A DNA stretch of 64,000 nt from Symbiodinium natans (lineage: Eukaryota > Sar > Dinophyceae > Suessiales > Symbiodiniaceae): positions 304,501-368,500 of the forward strand of contig CAJNDS010002541.1 in assembly GCA_905221605.1 (NCBI GenBank), read 5' to 3'. The translations under genes were made by a program, and so were the position numbers. Position 1 is the stretch's first letter. Each line of letters starts with the position of its first letter. The notes beneath the pieces were generated by a model. The model saw nothing but the letters and a program-made list of their open reading frames with translations. It was not told the DNA's origin and did not search any database. Below are positions 13,396-24,585 of this stretch, one piece after another.

Positions 13396-13850
13396 TCAAG
13401 GCTACCCTAAAACCCTGAAACCCAACAGCCCTCAACCCTAAACTCTAAAATTCCCAGATCCTAAACCCTGAATCCTACAAACCTCAACGCTAACCCCTAA
13501 AAGCCCTAAACCCTAAAAACCTCAACCCTAAGGCGCAGGCGGCAGTCGTCTGCAGACGGGCGGCTTGGCCCTTTCCTTTCTGGTACTGGGTTCAGGGTTT
13601 TCGGTATAGGGTTGAGGGTTTCAGGGTTTAGAGTTTTAGGTTCGGGTCGAGGGTTTCAGGGTTTAGGTTTAGGGCTGAGGGTTCTAGGGTTGAGGGCTTG
13701 AGGGTGGAGCATTTTAGGCGTGAGCGTTTTCGGTTTGAGGGTTGAGGTTTGAGGGTTTTTAAGGTTCTGTGTTGAGGGCTTTTAGGCTTGGGTTTTGGGG
13801 TTTAAGGCTTTAGGGTTGGGGGTTTATTGGGTTTAGTCCTAAATCAGAAA
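13396..13850. repeat. Telomere-like block with strand switch
   Basis: Degenerate CCCTAAA motifs run from 13396 to about 13535. A 60-bp unique island follows, then degenerate TTTAGGG/TTGAGGG motifs to about 13840. The C-rich and G-rich strands therefore swap across the island, a pattern that recurs in the window. Confidence 0.8.
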
Positions 13851-14600
13851 CTCCTCGGACCCATACGTGCGCAAGCCGAGGCTGCTGACAGAAGGCGTCG
13901 CGACTGGCAGCGCGGGCTATCTGCTTTGCACCCTGCTTGGCCTTCAGTCTCTATGGCGAGGAGGGACCCTAAACCCTAAACCCTAAGGGGGGTTGTGAGC
14001 CAGAGAAACATCATCAATATGCGGGTGGCGCTTCTCGGGTTGTGTTGTTTTTTATTATCGACTTAGCAGTGCTTCGCGTGTTCAATGTGCTTCATCATTT
14101 TTCTATGCATTGTGCTTCGAGTGAATGTCGAGCCGAATTCAGGACAGTTCCAAACACTCCGCATGATGAACTGCGAAGCCGCTGGCACTGCTGTCTCGCA
14201 GCCACGCGCAGCCAAGCACAGCTCAGCATCCGCGAGCTCCAGCTGCTGGATAATGTGGGCAGGATGACGTAGCCATCACAGGCCCTGGGTGCATGTTACG
14301 TGCTGCAAGTTATTGCATGCTCACATGGACGTCTCCGCATTAATTACACAGGAAAAAAGGCAATGAAAGGTATCCCTATGACGCTTGCAGAGGATAGGCT
14401 GCCATATGTGGCCCTGCATTCGCAGCTCAGATGTAGCATGTCTTGCAGCATAAGGACGGAACATGATGCACACATGCACATTGCACTCCACACAGCTGCA
14501 ACGAGATTTCAGTAGCGCTGATTCTGCCATAGTTCCTGGCATCCCTGCTGAGACGTGGCGTAAATGGATCACAACAGCTTCCCCCTTGGAGCAAGAGTTT
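13851..14600. other. Intergenic, no gene recognised
   Basis: Unique sequence with one short TTTAGGG-type motif cluster near 13970. Short open frames at 14042-14272 have no recognisable feature. Confidence 0.4.
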
Positions 14601-14975
14601 GCACACGCGCGCACAAGCACGCGCGCACGCATCCACGCACCTACGCACCCACGCACCCACGCAGCACACGCCGCGCACGCCCAGGCACGCCCGCGCACGC
14701 CCGCGCACATCCGCCCGCACGTCCGCCCGCACGCCCGCCCGCACGCCGCCCCCGCACGCCCGCCCCCGAGCACGCGCGCACACGCGCGCCCCCGCGCGCC
14801 CCGCGCACACACGCCCACACACCCCCCACTCATGCCCACACGCACGCCCACAAGCACGCCCACCACGCACTCCCACACGCACGCCCACATACGCCCACGC
14901 CCACATTCCACGCCACACACACGCACGCCCACACACGCCCACACACGCCCACGTGCACACGCACGTGCACGCGCG
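14601..14975. repeat. CpG-rich CACGCCCACG/CCCGCACG minisatellite
   Basis: About 370 bp is composed of CGCACG, CCCACGCA and CCCGCACGC units. It gives His/Arg/Pro/Thr frames on plus and Val/Cys/Gly frames on minus, which are artefacts. CpG density is very high compared with the flanks. Confidence 0.9.
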
Positions 14976-16200
14976 CACGGGTATAGGGTTTAGGGCTTGC
15001 CCTCAAAGCACCAAGCAGCTCAACTCAACCCTTCCCAAGGGATTCGATTCCTTAGTGGATTTGGGGTGGAGGATTCATTTGGTCGATAGCTACCACGGCA
15101 ACAGGAGCCGAAAGAAGGCAGAATGTATGGTCGATTCGGGCCCTTCTCCAAAGCTGATGCCAAAGGGGTTGCAGCCCCAAACCCCCAAAACCCCAAACCT
15201 TACACCCCAAACCCCTAAACCATCCTAAACCCCTTCATCCCCTTAAACCCTTAAACCTTTGAACCCTAAACCTCATCACCTAGACCACCCTTGCAAGCGG
15301 GGTGGGGGGGATGGGGGGGGGGGGGTGGAGCATGGTGGAGCCCTCTCAGCAGAAACGATGCACGAAATCCGAAGCCTAGTAGCCCAATGTAGATAACGCC
15401 CAAAACCAACTCTGCAGGGAAGTCCCGGCAGCCCTTTGAGAACAGCCTTTGGGCTTTAGGGTTTAGGGTCTCATTTCTTAATCCAAGAATGTGTGTACTT
15501 GGCCCATGGGATGGCCAGCTCAACAACAATGTAGAAGCTTCGCCCCAACCAAGAAAACTTATCAACCCTATACAGTAAACCCTATGAGCCCGAGGATTTA
15601 CAGTAGGACGCGTCTGCCAGCTGTTGTGTGTGTGTGTGTTGATGTAGTTGAGCATGTTGATTCTTTTTATGTGTTCGGGCCATGTAAGTATCCTCACAGC
15701 CGCTGGGTATGCTCAAACCTAAGGTCCCATTATAGGTTTAACAGTAGGTAGCATGCACAGAAGAACCCCTTACATGGAACCTGGACCGATGACAGGTTGG
15801 CATGCAGATCAGACGCGATCCTTAGCCTTCGCGCAGTTCCTGCTGAGTTCTGGTTCAGGGCGATGTCTGTCTTTGCGGTACGTCTTATAGCCAACAAGAT
15901 GATGCTGGTTCCTCCGTCTTTTCAATTTCAAGAGCCGGTCAACATGTCCATATCGCTCATGATTTCTATGCCGTGTCTAGCCGACACAGCATCGGTTTGC
16001 CGCTCATTTGCGCATGAAGTTTCACGTACGCTAGCGCAGCTACTGATCATTACTTCCAGAGGAGTTGCCCATGCGAACGGTTCCAAGTTGCAATGCTACC
16101 TCGCAGAGACTTCAACAAGGTGGTAGCGGAAAGAAACACGCACCCGTACTACCTGTCATGTGATGCGAGACACGCACATGTATATAGTGACATGGAAAAC
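14976..16200. other. Intergenic; telomere-like motifs and G-runs
   Basis: Telomere-like motifs occur at 15170-15280 and 15450-15470, with G-runs at 15300-15328. An open frame at 15797-16126 plus has no recognisable domain. Confidence 0.4.
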
Positions 16201-16218
16201 ATATATATATATATATAT
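16201..16218. repeat. AT dinucleotide microsatellite
   Basis: A perfect (AT)9 run. Confidence 0.95.
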
Positions 16219-18239
16219 GCAGGTCGCCTTGGCCTCTAAATCAGGAATTCAGGAATTCACCATTTTCCTTAGCGGCTGGAAGTTCTGATAGGGGCACAGC
16301 CGAGGGTACTGGACATTGAGCTTGCTTAGTCAGAAATGTTATGCCACTGTGATGTTCGCTGTGCAGTCAGAACTTTTACCAGCCTCTTTATTTGCAGCGC
16401 GCATGCTTCCAGAGTGTTATTCAGAGGCGGGGTTGCGGAGTATCAACATGGCACTGTCGGCAAAGAAGCACGCCAGCGCTGCGCTCAAATCCCTGATCGG
16501 GGTCGGGCTTGAGCACTTTGGCGCACAGGTCGCCGAAGAGAAGATCGCCGAAACAACAGTCCAAAAAGCGCCCATGACTTCCCTGCTTGGCTGCTTGCTG
16601 AGCAGCATCTCTATTTGATGGCCACGCATGGCCAATCAGCGGGTCAATCAGGACACCTGGGTAGGTGGCACTGCGATAGGCTTTGAGAGTGAGGATGCTG
16701 CGACTGTCAAATGGAACTAAAGGTGTCGGTTGAAGGTTCCGTGAAGAACAGCTGGGCCATGCTAGGCCGATGCCTGATCGCAGTGCCGCCTGCAAGGTAC
16801 AAACAAACGCGCTCAAGGTCATCTACAGCACGTGACAGAACATGAATGACATATGAAGATGTTGACATGCTTGCAAGGTCGGTATGGGAGCTTCGTGTGG
16901 CTGAGAACTGCTGCCTCTGGAAACTTGCAGGGACGACGATGGGATTAGTTGTGGTCAAGGTTGTACTGAGCTTGGTATCCCCTCACAGCCAAGCTACGAC
17001 ATAGCGACTGCTCTTGACCGGGGACCCAGGGACCCAGGGACGATGACTGCCCTAAATGGCCCTCGAATCTGAAGCAGCCTGGCTCTAAGCAAGTCGGACA
17101 AGTGCCCACAGAAAGCTTTCTGCTGATCAGTCAGCTGCCCAGCTTCTTCTCTTCAGGTGTTTTGGAGGGCGCCATCTATTGTGAGGCTCCCCGCCTGCTA
17201 GAGCTGTGGCTGCAGGTTATCTCCATCTGCGTGCCATGGGTGGCTACAGCAACGCAAGCGGGACGCAAGGCAGCTAAGTGGTTGCTCTTGATTTGCTGAG
17301 TTTTTTCGATTTGGTTGCCCATCAACTGGCAGAACTGACGCAGCACCGAAGCTCTCTGGCTAAACACCTAAGGAAGGGCGTCAAGGACACGATGAGGATC
17401 TCAAGAGTGTGGGATCCTGGCACGGCTTTCTTGCTTCGAGCGTTCGGCATTTCATCCACAGCGTTGTCACGCAGGTGATCGATTCTCAGTGATTGCCCTT
17501 TGCCTGTCGGACCCTCAGAACCGCCGCGACGCCAACGCCGTCGTCGATGCGGTTCAGACCCCACCCCTTCTCATCTGTCCTCTGCCAGCTGGGTTACCCA
17601 ATTGACAATTGTTGTGTATTTGGGCCGTAATCTATGGGTCTATGTTCGAGACCCCTGGGTCCGCTTTTCCGAAGAGCCTTGCAAGGCACTGCGCAATGAT
17701 CAGCTAGCGGCTGCCAGGGCCACGGAGATAATCCGGATGTGTTTTTTTCGGTCTGGCTAGTGTTCGCTCGGAAGTCTAGGGGGGCTTCTGTTGCCAACTT
17801 TAAGACCCAGATGGAAGGCCCAAACTTGGGCAACTTGAACCCATTTCATGGCCAGGGGTGCAGTCTGTAAAAACTTCAAGTCAGAGTTGTTCCGGGCCGT
17901 TAGCCTACAGGAGGCTCAAGTGCCCTCAGAAATGGTGACCCCACACGACCCCCTCAACCCCACGTCCCAACATCGAGCTTGCGGGCTGCAACCCCGGGAA
18001 TGTACGTGTTCGTGGTTCTTCGGGCACATGCTGAGACTCGACTCTGCGCTGCACAACTGTGTATAATTGTGTATATCAAGCAGTCATGCGTCAAAGTAAG
18101 CCCTGAAGTCTCCAGGCCCAAAACATCCTAACCCTAAACGGCTTCGCCCTCGGCCCTCAAAGTGCAAGAGCGGCAAACGTCTGTTGAGGTACTGCTGCAA
18201 TGGCAGCAGGCCTGGGCACTACGGGGCTCAACAGTACCC
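16219..18239. other. 2-kb stretch nearly free of telomere-like motifs; no gene recognised
   Basis: This is one of the longest stretches without TTTAGGG/CCCTAAA motifs. Open frames at 16316-16618 plus, 17102-17299 plus, 17500-17760 plus and 17848-18066 plus look coding-like in places but share no frame and no known domain. It may hold exons of an unrecognised gene. Confidence 0.35.
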
Positions 18240-18445
18240 TAAACAAATACTATAATATACTATATGCTTTAACATTGTATAATGCACGATAAGTTATGTA
18301 CAATATGTATATATATATACACTATTATATACTAGAATAATATACTCTAATACACTACAATATTCACTATATACGCTACAATATCTTATAATGCACGATA
18401 ATATACTATGATGCACTGCAATATATTCAATCGTACAATAATATA
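18240..18445. repeat. AT-rich TATACTA-type tract
   Basis: About 200 bp of AATATACTATA/ATGCACGATA-type imperfect repeats, far more AT-rich than the surroundings. ATAATGCACGATAA recurs at 18279 and 18389. Confidence 0.8.
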
Positions 18446-18725
18446 CTGTAAACTTTAACCCGAAGCCCCGAAGCCATGGTGTGCATACATGCGTGTGTGT
18501 GCGCGGGCATCGAGCGTGGGAACTGTTGTTGCGTTTCACGTTTGCAGAGGCAGAAGATATTAAGGAAGGGAGGGCGAAGCTTGAGGTCCACGTCACAGCG
18601 CTCAGGTTTGGGGTCGAGGGGGTAGGGTTATGGGTAGGAGCAAGCTACGTTTGATTTGGGATCGATCCTTTAGCCTAACATGAGCAAAGCTAGTCAAAGT
18701 CCAGGACATGGAGTCCACGCTCCAG

Positions 18726-19006
18726 AAGGCGCGCCCTGCAGCAGAAAGGGACGAAACGGGTTCGCAGTTTCGGGCTTTGGGGTGGAGGGGAGGGCAGGGT
18801 TTAGGGTTTAGGGGTTGAGGGGTTTAGGGGTTTAGGGGTTTAGGGGTTTAGGGGTTTAGGGGTTTAGGGGTTTAGGGGTTTAGGGGTTTAGGGGTTTAGG
18901 GGTTAGCGTTTAGAGTTTGAGAAACCCTTGAAACAAGCCTGAGCCCCATTGCCGAAATGCAAGCTTCCTCCTCCTGCTGAAAGCCTGTCAAGCGGAGGAA
19001 GCAACC
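18726..19006. repeat. Diverged copy of the 600-bp repeat, split by a telomere-variant array
   Basis: The left part (18726-18785) matches the core of the 24.8-27.2 kb units, for example CTGCAGCAGAAAGGGA, TTCGCAGTTTCGGGCTTTGG. The right part (about 18952-18985) matches the next landmark, GAAATGCAAGCTTCCTCCTCC. In the intact units about 75 bp separates these; here the gap holds the TTTAGGGG array. It looks like a telomere-motif insertion or expansion inside an old repeat copy. Confidence 0.6.
18797..18905 (+). repeat. TTTAGGGG octamer array
   Basis: About twelve nearly perfect copies of the 8-bp unit TTTAGGGG. The unit has one more G than the common TTTAGGG motif of the window, and homogeneity indicates recent local amplification. 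Confidence 0.9.
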
Positions 19007-22000
19007 ATCCCGAAATCCATAACCTTATAGAAGCCCCTAAGAATCCCTAGGCCCTAAACCCTCAAACATCCTCTTCACCCCCAACCACCAAAAGCATACC
19101 CTGCACCCTAAAACCCTAAAACCCTTAAACCTTAAAGCCCTAAAGCCCTAGAAACCCTAAACCCTAAAATCCTAAGCATCCCTTGGAGGCCGGAAGCCGC
19201 ACACGTCCCACTTGGGGGTTGATCAAAGTTACGGGCCCTTTGGGCTCTGTATTATATTGGCTTAGGGTTTAGGGTTTCGGGTTTGGGGTTTCAAGGTTTA
19301 GGGTTTAGGCCCTTTTGGGGTCTATATTATAGTATAGTTGTGAGAGGTGCCAGTAAGGGCTAGTTCTTAACCCCTGAAACACACCCAGAGGTGCTCGGAA
19401 CCCGGCTGGCCAGTGGAGGCTCAGGCCCTGCGAATGTAGGGCTTAAGGAAGTTTAGGGCTTAGGGATGCTTAGGGTGTAGAGATTTGGGGTATTCAGTGT
19501 GAGGGTTATAGTTAAAGGGTTCAAGGGTCTGGCGTTCTAGAGTTTTAGTAGAGTCAGTGAAGGTCGAGGGTTTAGGGGGACAGATTCCCACCCCAAGCCT
19601 GAGGGATCTAGTTTAACAAGTGCTTGCCGGCAAGTTCAGCTCGCCTCAGGGGAGGAGATCTTCAGTGTGGTGGTCCGCGGGGAGCCCAAATTTTCTGGCT
19701 AAGGCTCTTGGGTTGTGGGCTTATCAAGGTTTAGATTCATGTTCTGCTGACTGGCTGAAGGACCGTGCGCACTAAACAAACATACAAAACCCTCCAATGG
19801 AAAACAATACAAAACGGTTCCTCAGCTCAAGGCCTAAGTGAGGAGCGCCAGCGCCTCATCGAAGATGAAATGAATGGCCGAGAAGGACTTCAGACTTCAG
19901 AGCTGCAATTTCAGGGACCACATGTTAAGGAATGTAGTGATAGGCGAAATGTCGGTGCTCTAGGCGTTGAAGCGGACGCAGCAGGGTTATGCAGGGTTCG
20001 GAGTCCTTGTTTCTAGGCCGAAGACAGGGGAGATGAAGTCTTATCTAACAGCCGTCCCTGAATTTAGAGCCTAGACCTGACGACCACCCTAAACCCTATG
20101 CGGAGATGGAAATAGTGTTTCAAGGAAAGCTGTTTAAGGGTCAATGTACCCGTGAACTTGGCTCAAGGATTGGGCCATGCGCCCGAGCAAAGACAAAAAT
20201 AAGCTCTCTAGGGTTTAGGGTTTAAGCTCTTGTACACCCTGAACCAGGTAGCATTCGGAAATACGTCTCAGACGATTGACAGTATCAGGGGCCATTAAGG
20301 CTGTATACATTCTTCATAGACCCTAAACACTAAACCTTAAACCCTGAACGCTAAACCCTAGACCCTAAACCCTAACTCTGTGTCCTGGAGGAGATGACGA
20401 CTACCTTTGCAAAAGGCTCTGGGAGAAGCACCTGAAATCCATTGCCGCTTGACTCGCCTTTTAGGGCTCGGCTCATCTCTGAAGGGCCTAGGCGGCCTAG
20501 GGTTTAGCGGGGAGGGCAGCTATGGCCCCATTGTGGATGGCCATCTTACATTTTTTTTCCACCCCACACCGTCCAAGGCGGCAAAGCCACCCTAACCTAT
20601 TCCTTTCAGGGCCTAAACTCCACTTCAACTGCAAGCTCCACAATTACCTTCGCGAGTTTTGCCGAAGGCGAGGCTCCCAGGAAGCTGCAAAGGGCTGCCC
20701 AGACGCTCCCAGAAGCTTCTCCCTCTGCGCTGAGGCCCCCAGAAACCTCCCGGAGCCGCGGGTTCGGGAGAGGGCCTGGGCACCCCTGTCGAGGGCCCTT
20801 TTGTGTCAGTTTTTTGGGGGTTCAGACCCTCTCGTGGGTGCTACCGTGCCCCATGCTGTGGAGGCAGGCAAACGACTTGGTTGGCCTAAGCTTTGAGTTC
20901 CCTCTGGCAACAAGAGTTTAGGGTCTAGGTCCACTCCCCCCCACGTTTGAAATGCTTAGGAGTTCTGAAGTCCTAACGTCCCTGTATACTCTAAAACCCC
21001 CCCTAAAAACGGTCACGCGGCCCCACCCCCCCTCCCGCCCCACTGTAAAGTGTGACGCCTATCCCTGAGCTCCCCGAAACCCTTGAACCCCGAAACACGC
21101 TGTTGCCGAAAGGTCAGTGGCCTGGGAAGATCCTTCGAATCGCTTGGCTTCGCGGGTGGCAAGCAGCACTTCAAGGTGACCTCTTGGGTTTAGGGTTTAG
21201 GGGTGATGGGTCTCAGGGGCTTGAGACTATGCTGTTAGCTATTTTGTCCTTAGCGCGGATGTTCTAGTTCTGCTCACCCTCTCCTAAACCAGAACAACGA
21301 CTCACTCTAGGCTTCCTGAATCTTCCTGATCACCATGACATACCATGACCTGCTAGGTTTGGACAGGTTCGGAGGTTGAGAAGTTGAGATCGTTTAGAGC
21401 CTTTAGAGCCGTCAGAGTTCAGATGTTCGATGCTGTCCTGTGACATTTTGCGTTTTTTGAGACAAGCACTAGCAAACACTTTGGCGCAGGGTCTCTACTT
21501 ACCTGAATCTGTTTCTCACTCGTGGGCACATTCCTTTCGATTCGGTTGCCACATCCTGCCCTGTCTGGTTTCCATCTGTTCTGCACATGGACATGTCCCC
21601 CAGAAGGAAACCTTAGTTCATGGAAACCTTCACGTGAGAGAGCACCTTCTTGCATGGAGGCGACACTGTTCCGCAAGCTCAAGGAGACCCGAGACGAAGC
21701 GATTGTGTCTTTGCAGCAACTTAGAGTGTCTTGGCCTTGCGTGTAGGTACCAGAGGTCTACGAGTCTACCAACACCTGAAGGCCCACCCCCAACCCATAT
21801 AAGGCCTACCAACCCTATGATTGAATGAACCCTCTAAAGCCATAAGCCCCTATAAACCCTAAACCCCAAGCCCATGAGCTAAACCCCAAAGAAGCTCATG
21901 GAAGTTCCCAGCCTCCCAAGCCTACGAATTGTTAGGGTTAGGATCCGTTTAATGGCGTATTAAATAATCTGACAAGAGTGTATACCCTTTTGATTGGGGA

Positions 22001-22225
22001 ACGTTTCTGAATCCTGGAAGCCACTGAGGTCGCCGTGCGGCAGACGGAGGACCCCTCTTCGTCGTCGGAACAGTCGGCTGCTCTACAGGGCTTAGGGACT
22101 AGACTCGGGTCTATGGCTGTGAGGCTTAGGATTTCGGGTTTCAGAGGTCTGAGTTGGTCTTCAGGGTTTCTTGGGTTTAGAGTATAGTGGTTTCATGATT
22201 CGTTTGAGGCTTAGGTGCTTGAAAA
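19007..22225. other. Degenerate telomere-like intergenic sequence with exon-like islands
   Basis: CCCTAAA/TTTAGGG motifs recur near 19060-19170, 19260-19310, 20210-20230, 20320-20375, 21180-21210 and 21840-21880. Coding-like islands include 19826-19990 plus (EERQRLIEDEMNGREG, after a CTCAG acceptor-like site) and 22022-22080 plus (TEVAVRQTEDPSSSSEQ, ending next to GGCTTAGGG). No complete gene model can be built. Confidence 0.4.
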
Positions 22226-23044
22226 GTGGTCACTCAGCATCATTCCGCTGGATGCTACCGGATGCTGCTGGTACTGCCCAGCGCCCAAATCTTCTTAGCC
22301 CCTGTTGAGCGACCTGCTGAGACAGACATTTGCAGGACGCAGCGGCTGCAATCGCTGATCAGATCCGATCTGCTGGTGCCGGGCGCCCATTTTCAACAGA
22401 GAGGCTGCAGGGGTCCCCAGTCTGACAAAAGATGGGGAAGTTGGTGCTCCTTGGTTTTTGCATGAATCGCGGTCGCCTGTATGGTTGACCTCATGGTGTC
22501 AGCTCACAGCAGTGGACACGAGGCTCTCGCACAAGACCCCGAAGCCACGGAGGACAGGTCATTTGCTGGAGTGCCTGAAGCTTATTCATGTCTGCATGTT
22601 TTCGCCAACTGCCTCATTACTTTATGATTCACTTGACGCCACTTTCGAGCCTCGAGATGAGACTCAGCTCGAGCAGTATCATCGCTGACAACACGACTTC
22701 CGTGTTGCCAGTCGGCACCCCGATCTCATTTGCACGTATTGGCTGAGGCCAAAGTTGTTCGACACGGTTGCGCTAACCCCCATTGCCAGTGACAGCTCTG
22801 GCCCGTTGCAGAATGGGGTCGGGGCCCTGGACCGCACTGTTCCCGCCGGCGATGCCTTTTCTCTGAAGAGCAGTTCTGTTTCAATACAGGGTTTAGGGTT
22901 TGAGGGTTTTAGGGTTTTAGGGTTTCGGGTTTAGGGTACTACGTTCAACAGGCCCTTGCTAGCCTGGCCAAGGCGACGGGTGAGATCAGCATGATTGACA
23001 ACAACTATGGTGCTTCGCTGAGCTGCATCGCTGAATACCACTAA
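22226..23044 (+). CDS. Gene-like stretch ending in a 44-nt telomere-like intron (partial, unknown)
   Basis: The last two exons are the best supported part. One open frame containing GPLQNGVGALDRTVPAGDAF runs to 22890. It is followed by GTTTAGGGTTTGAGG...GGTTTAG (22891-22934) and then a frame containing QALASLAKATGEISMIDNNY to TAA 23042-23044. Without removal of the 44-nt tract the first frame hits a stop inside it; removal as a GT-AG intron joins the two frames exactly through a Gly codon. The 5' part (22226-22700) has other coding-like frames, but I could not join them. I do not recognise the protein. Intron identity is inferred, and 44 nt is short. Confidence 0.35.
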
Positions 23045-23707
23045 AGCAGCCGGATGCTTTGTCAGTCAATGTCATCATGGTAGCATGGAGGCATCATTGA
23101 GGGTGTTGTGTCGGGGGACCCTGCATGAGGCTGCACTAAATATACTATATACCCATGATCTGTCAGTATAGAGATGGCTCATGGAATATCTTGCTCCGTG
23201 AGATGCATGCAGGGGAAGCGCTGGTGCACGTTCCGAACCACCACGAGGCCACGTTCAACACGTCTACGGGTCTTTTCTGCTGTTCTCGGCCGTCGGCTTC
23301 TCGTGTGCATCTGTCTTGCCTACTGACTCGACGAAACCTTGTGCAGTGCCCTCCCCAATCTCTGCACCACACCACATGCTCTTAAGCTCGGCAGGGGGTG
23401 CTCAGGATGCCACCGCACAGCCAAAGTATCAACCCAAGAGATGACTCAACACTCTCCACCCTACCATTCTAAAGACAATTTTCGAGGCGAGTGGTGGCTA
23501 CTGGTACTCCTTGCAGGATGTCATCCTTGCCGGCAACGATGGGAGGGAGGCCCGAAACTCCGAAGTTGCCGAAAATTAGCCCAGAGCTCCCAGCCGAGAC
23601 TTGTCTGAGTTTCTCGAGGGGGTTTCTAGGGATTTGTTTTGACGTGCTTTTCAGGTACGGTTTACTCGGAGCTAATGTACACTTTTTTTAAATGGGGCAC
23701 TATAATT
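23045..23707. other. Intergenic, no gene recognised
   Basis: Unique sequence with short overlapping frames on both strands (for example 23155-23385 plus) and no telomere-like block. Nothing is assigned. Confidence 0.4.
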
Positions 23708-24585
23708 ACCCGCCAAGGCGCAACTCTTAAGTCAAACCCTGCCCTCCAGGGCGCACCTCCAAGCCAAACCCCGCCCTCCAGGACGCACCTCTAAGCCAAA
23801 CGGACGCACACCTCTAAGCCAAACCCCGCCCTCCAGGACGCACCTCTAAGCCAAACGGACGCACACCTCCAAGCCAAACCCTGCCCTCCAGGACGCACCT
23901 CTAAGCCAAACGGACGCACACCTCTAAGCCAAACCCCGCCCTCCAGGACGCACCTCTAAGCCAAACGGACGCACACCTCTAAGCCAAACCCCGCCCTCCA
24001 GGACGCACCTCTAAGCCAAACGGACGCACACCTCTAAGCCAAACGGACGCACACCTCTAAGCCAAACCCCGCCCTCCAGGACGCACCTCTATAAGCCAAA
24101 CGGACGCACACCTCTAAGCCAACCCCGCCCTCCAGGACGCACCTCTAAGCCAAACGGACGCACACCTCCAAGCCAAACCCTGCCCTCCAGGACGCACCTC
24201 TAAGCCAAACGGACGCACACCTCTAAGCCAAACCCCGCCCTCCAGGACGCACCTCTAAGCCAAACGGACGCACACCTCTAAGCCAAACCCCGCCCTCCAG
24301 GACGCACCCCTAAGCCAAACGGACGCACACCTCTAAGCCAAACCCCGCCCTCCAGGACGCACCTCTAAGCCAAACGGACGCACACCTCTAAGCCAAACCC
24401 CGCCCTCTACAACGCACACCCCCCGCCCTCCAGGACGCACCTCTAAGCCAAACGGACGCACACCTCTAAGCCAACCCCCGCCCTCCAGGACGCACACCTC
24501 TAAGCCAACCCCCGCCCTCCAGGACGCACAGCTCTAAGCCAACCCCCGCCCTCCAGGACGCACACCTCTAAGCCAAACCCCGCCA
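23708..24585. repeat. Composite 55-bp minisatellite
   Basis: The two alternating sub-units are about 32 bp (AAGCCAAACCCCGCCCTCCA plus GGACGCACCTCT) and about 23 bp (AAGCCAAACGGACGCACACCTCT). They make a 55-bp higher-order unit repeated about 15 times. Sub-unit loss and one rearranged unit (near 24415) show unequal exchange. The right end uses a simplified single sub-unit. No coding frame is maintained. Confidence 0.9.

Noticed and set aside
14321-15228. Long His/Arg/Pro frames on plus and Val/Cys/Gly frames on minus
   Set aside because: Translations of the CpG-rich minisatellite in all phases.
17641-17680. tRNA-like T-arm around TGTTCGAGACC
   Set aside because: Loop position is wrong and no acceptor or anticodon arm can be folded around it.
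20158-20167. TTGGCTCAAG as a third spliced-leader relic
   Set aside because: Only 10 nt match and no start codon or transcript-like sequence follows; chance expectation is about 0.1.
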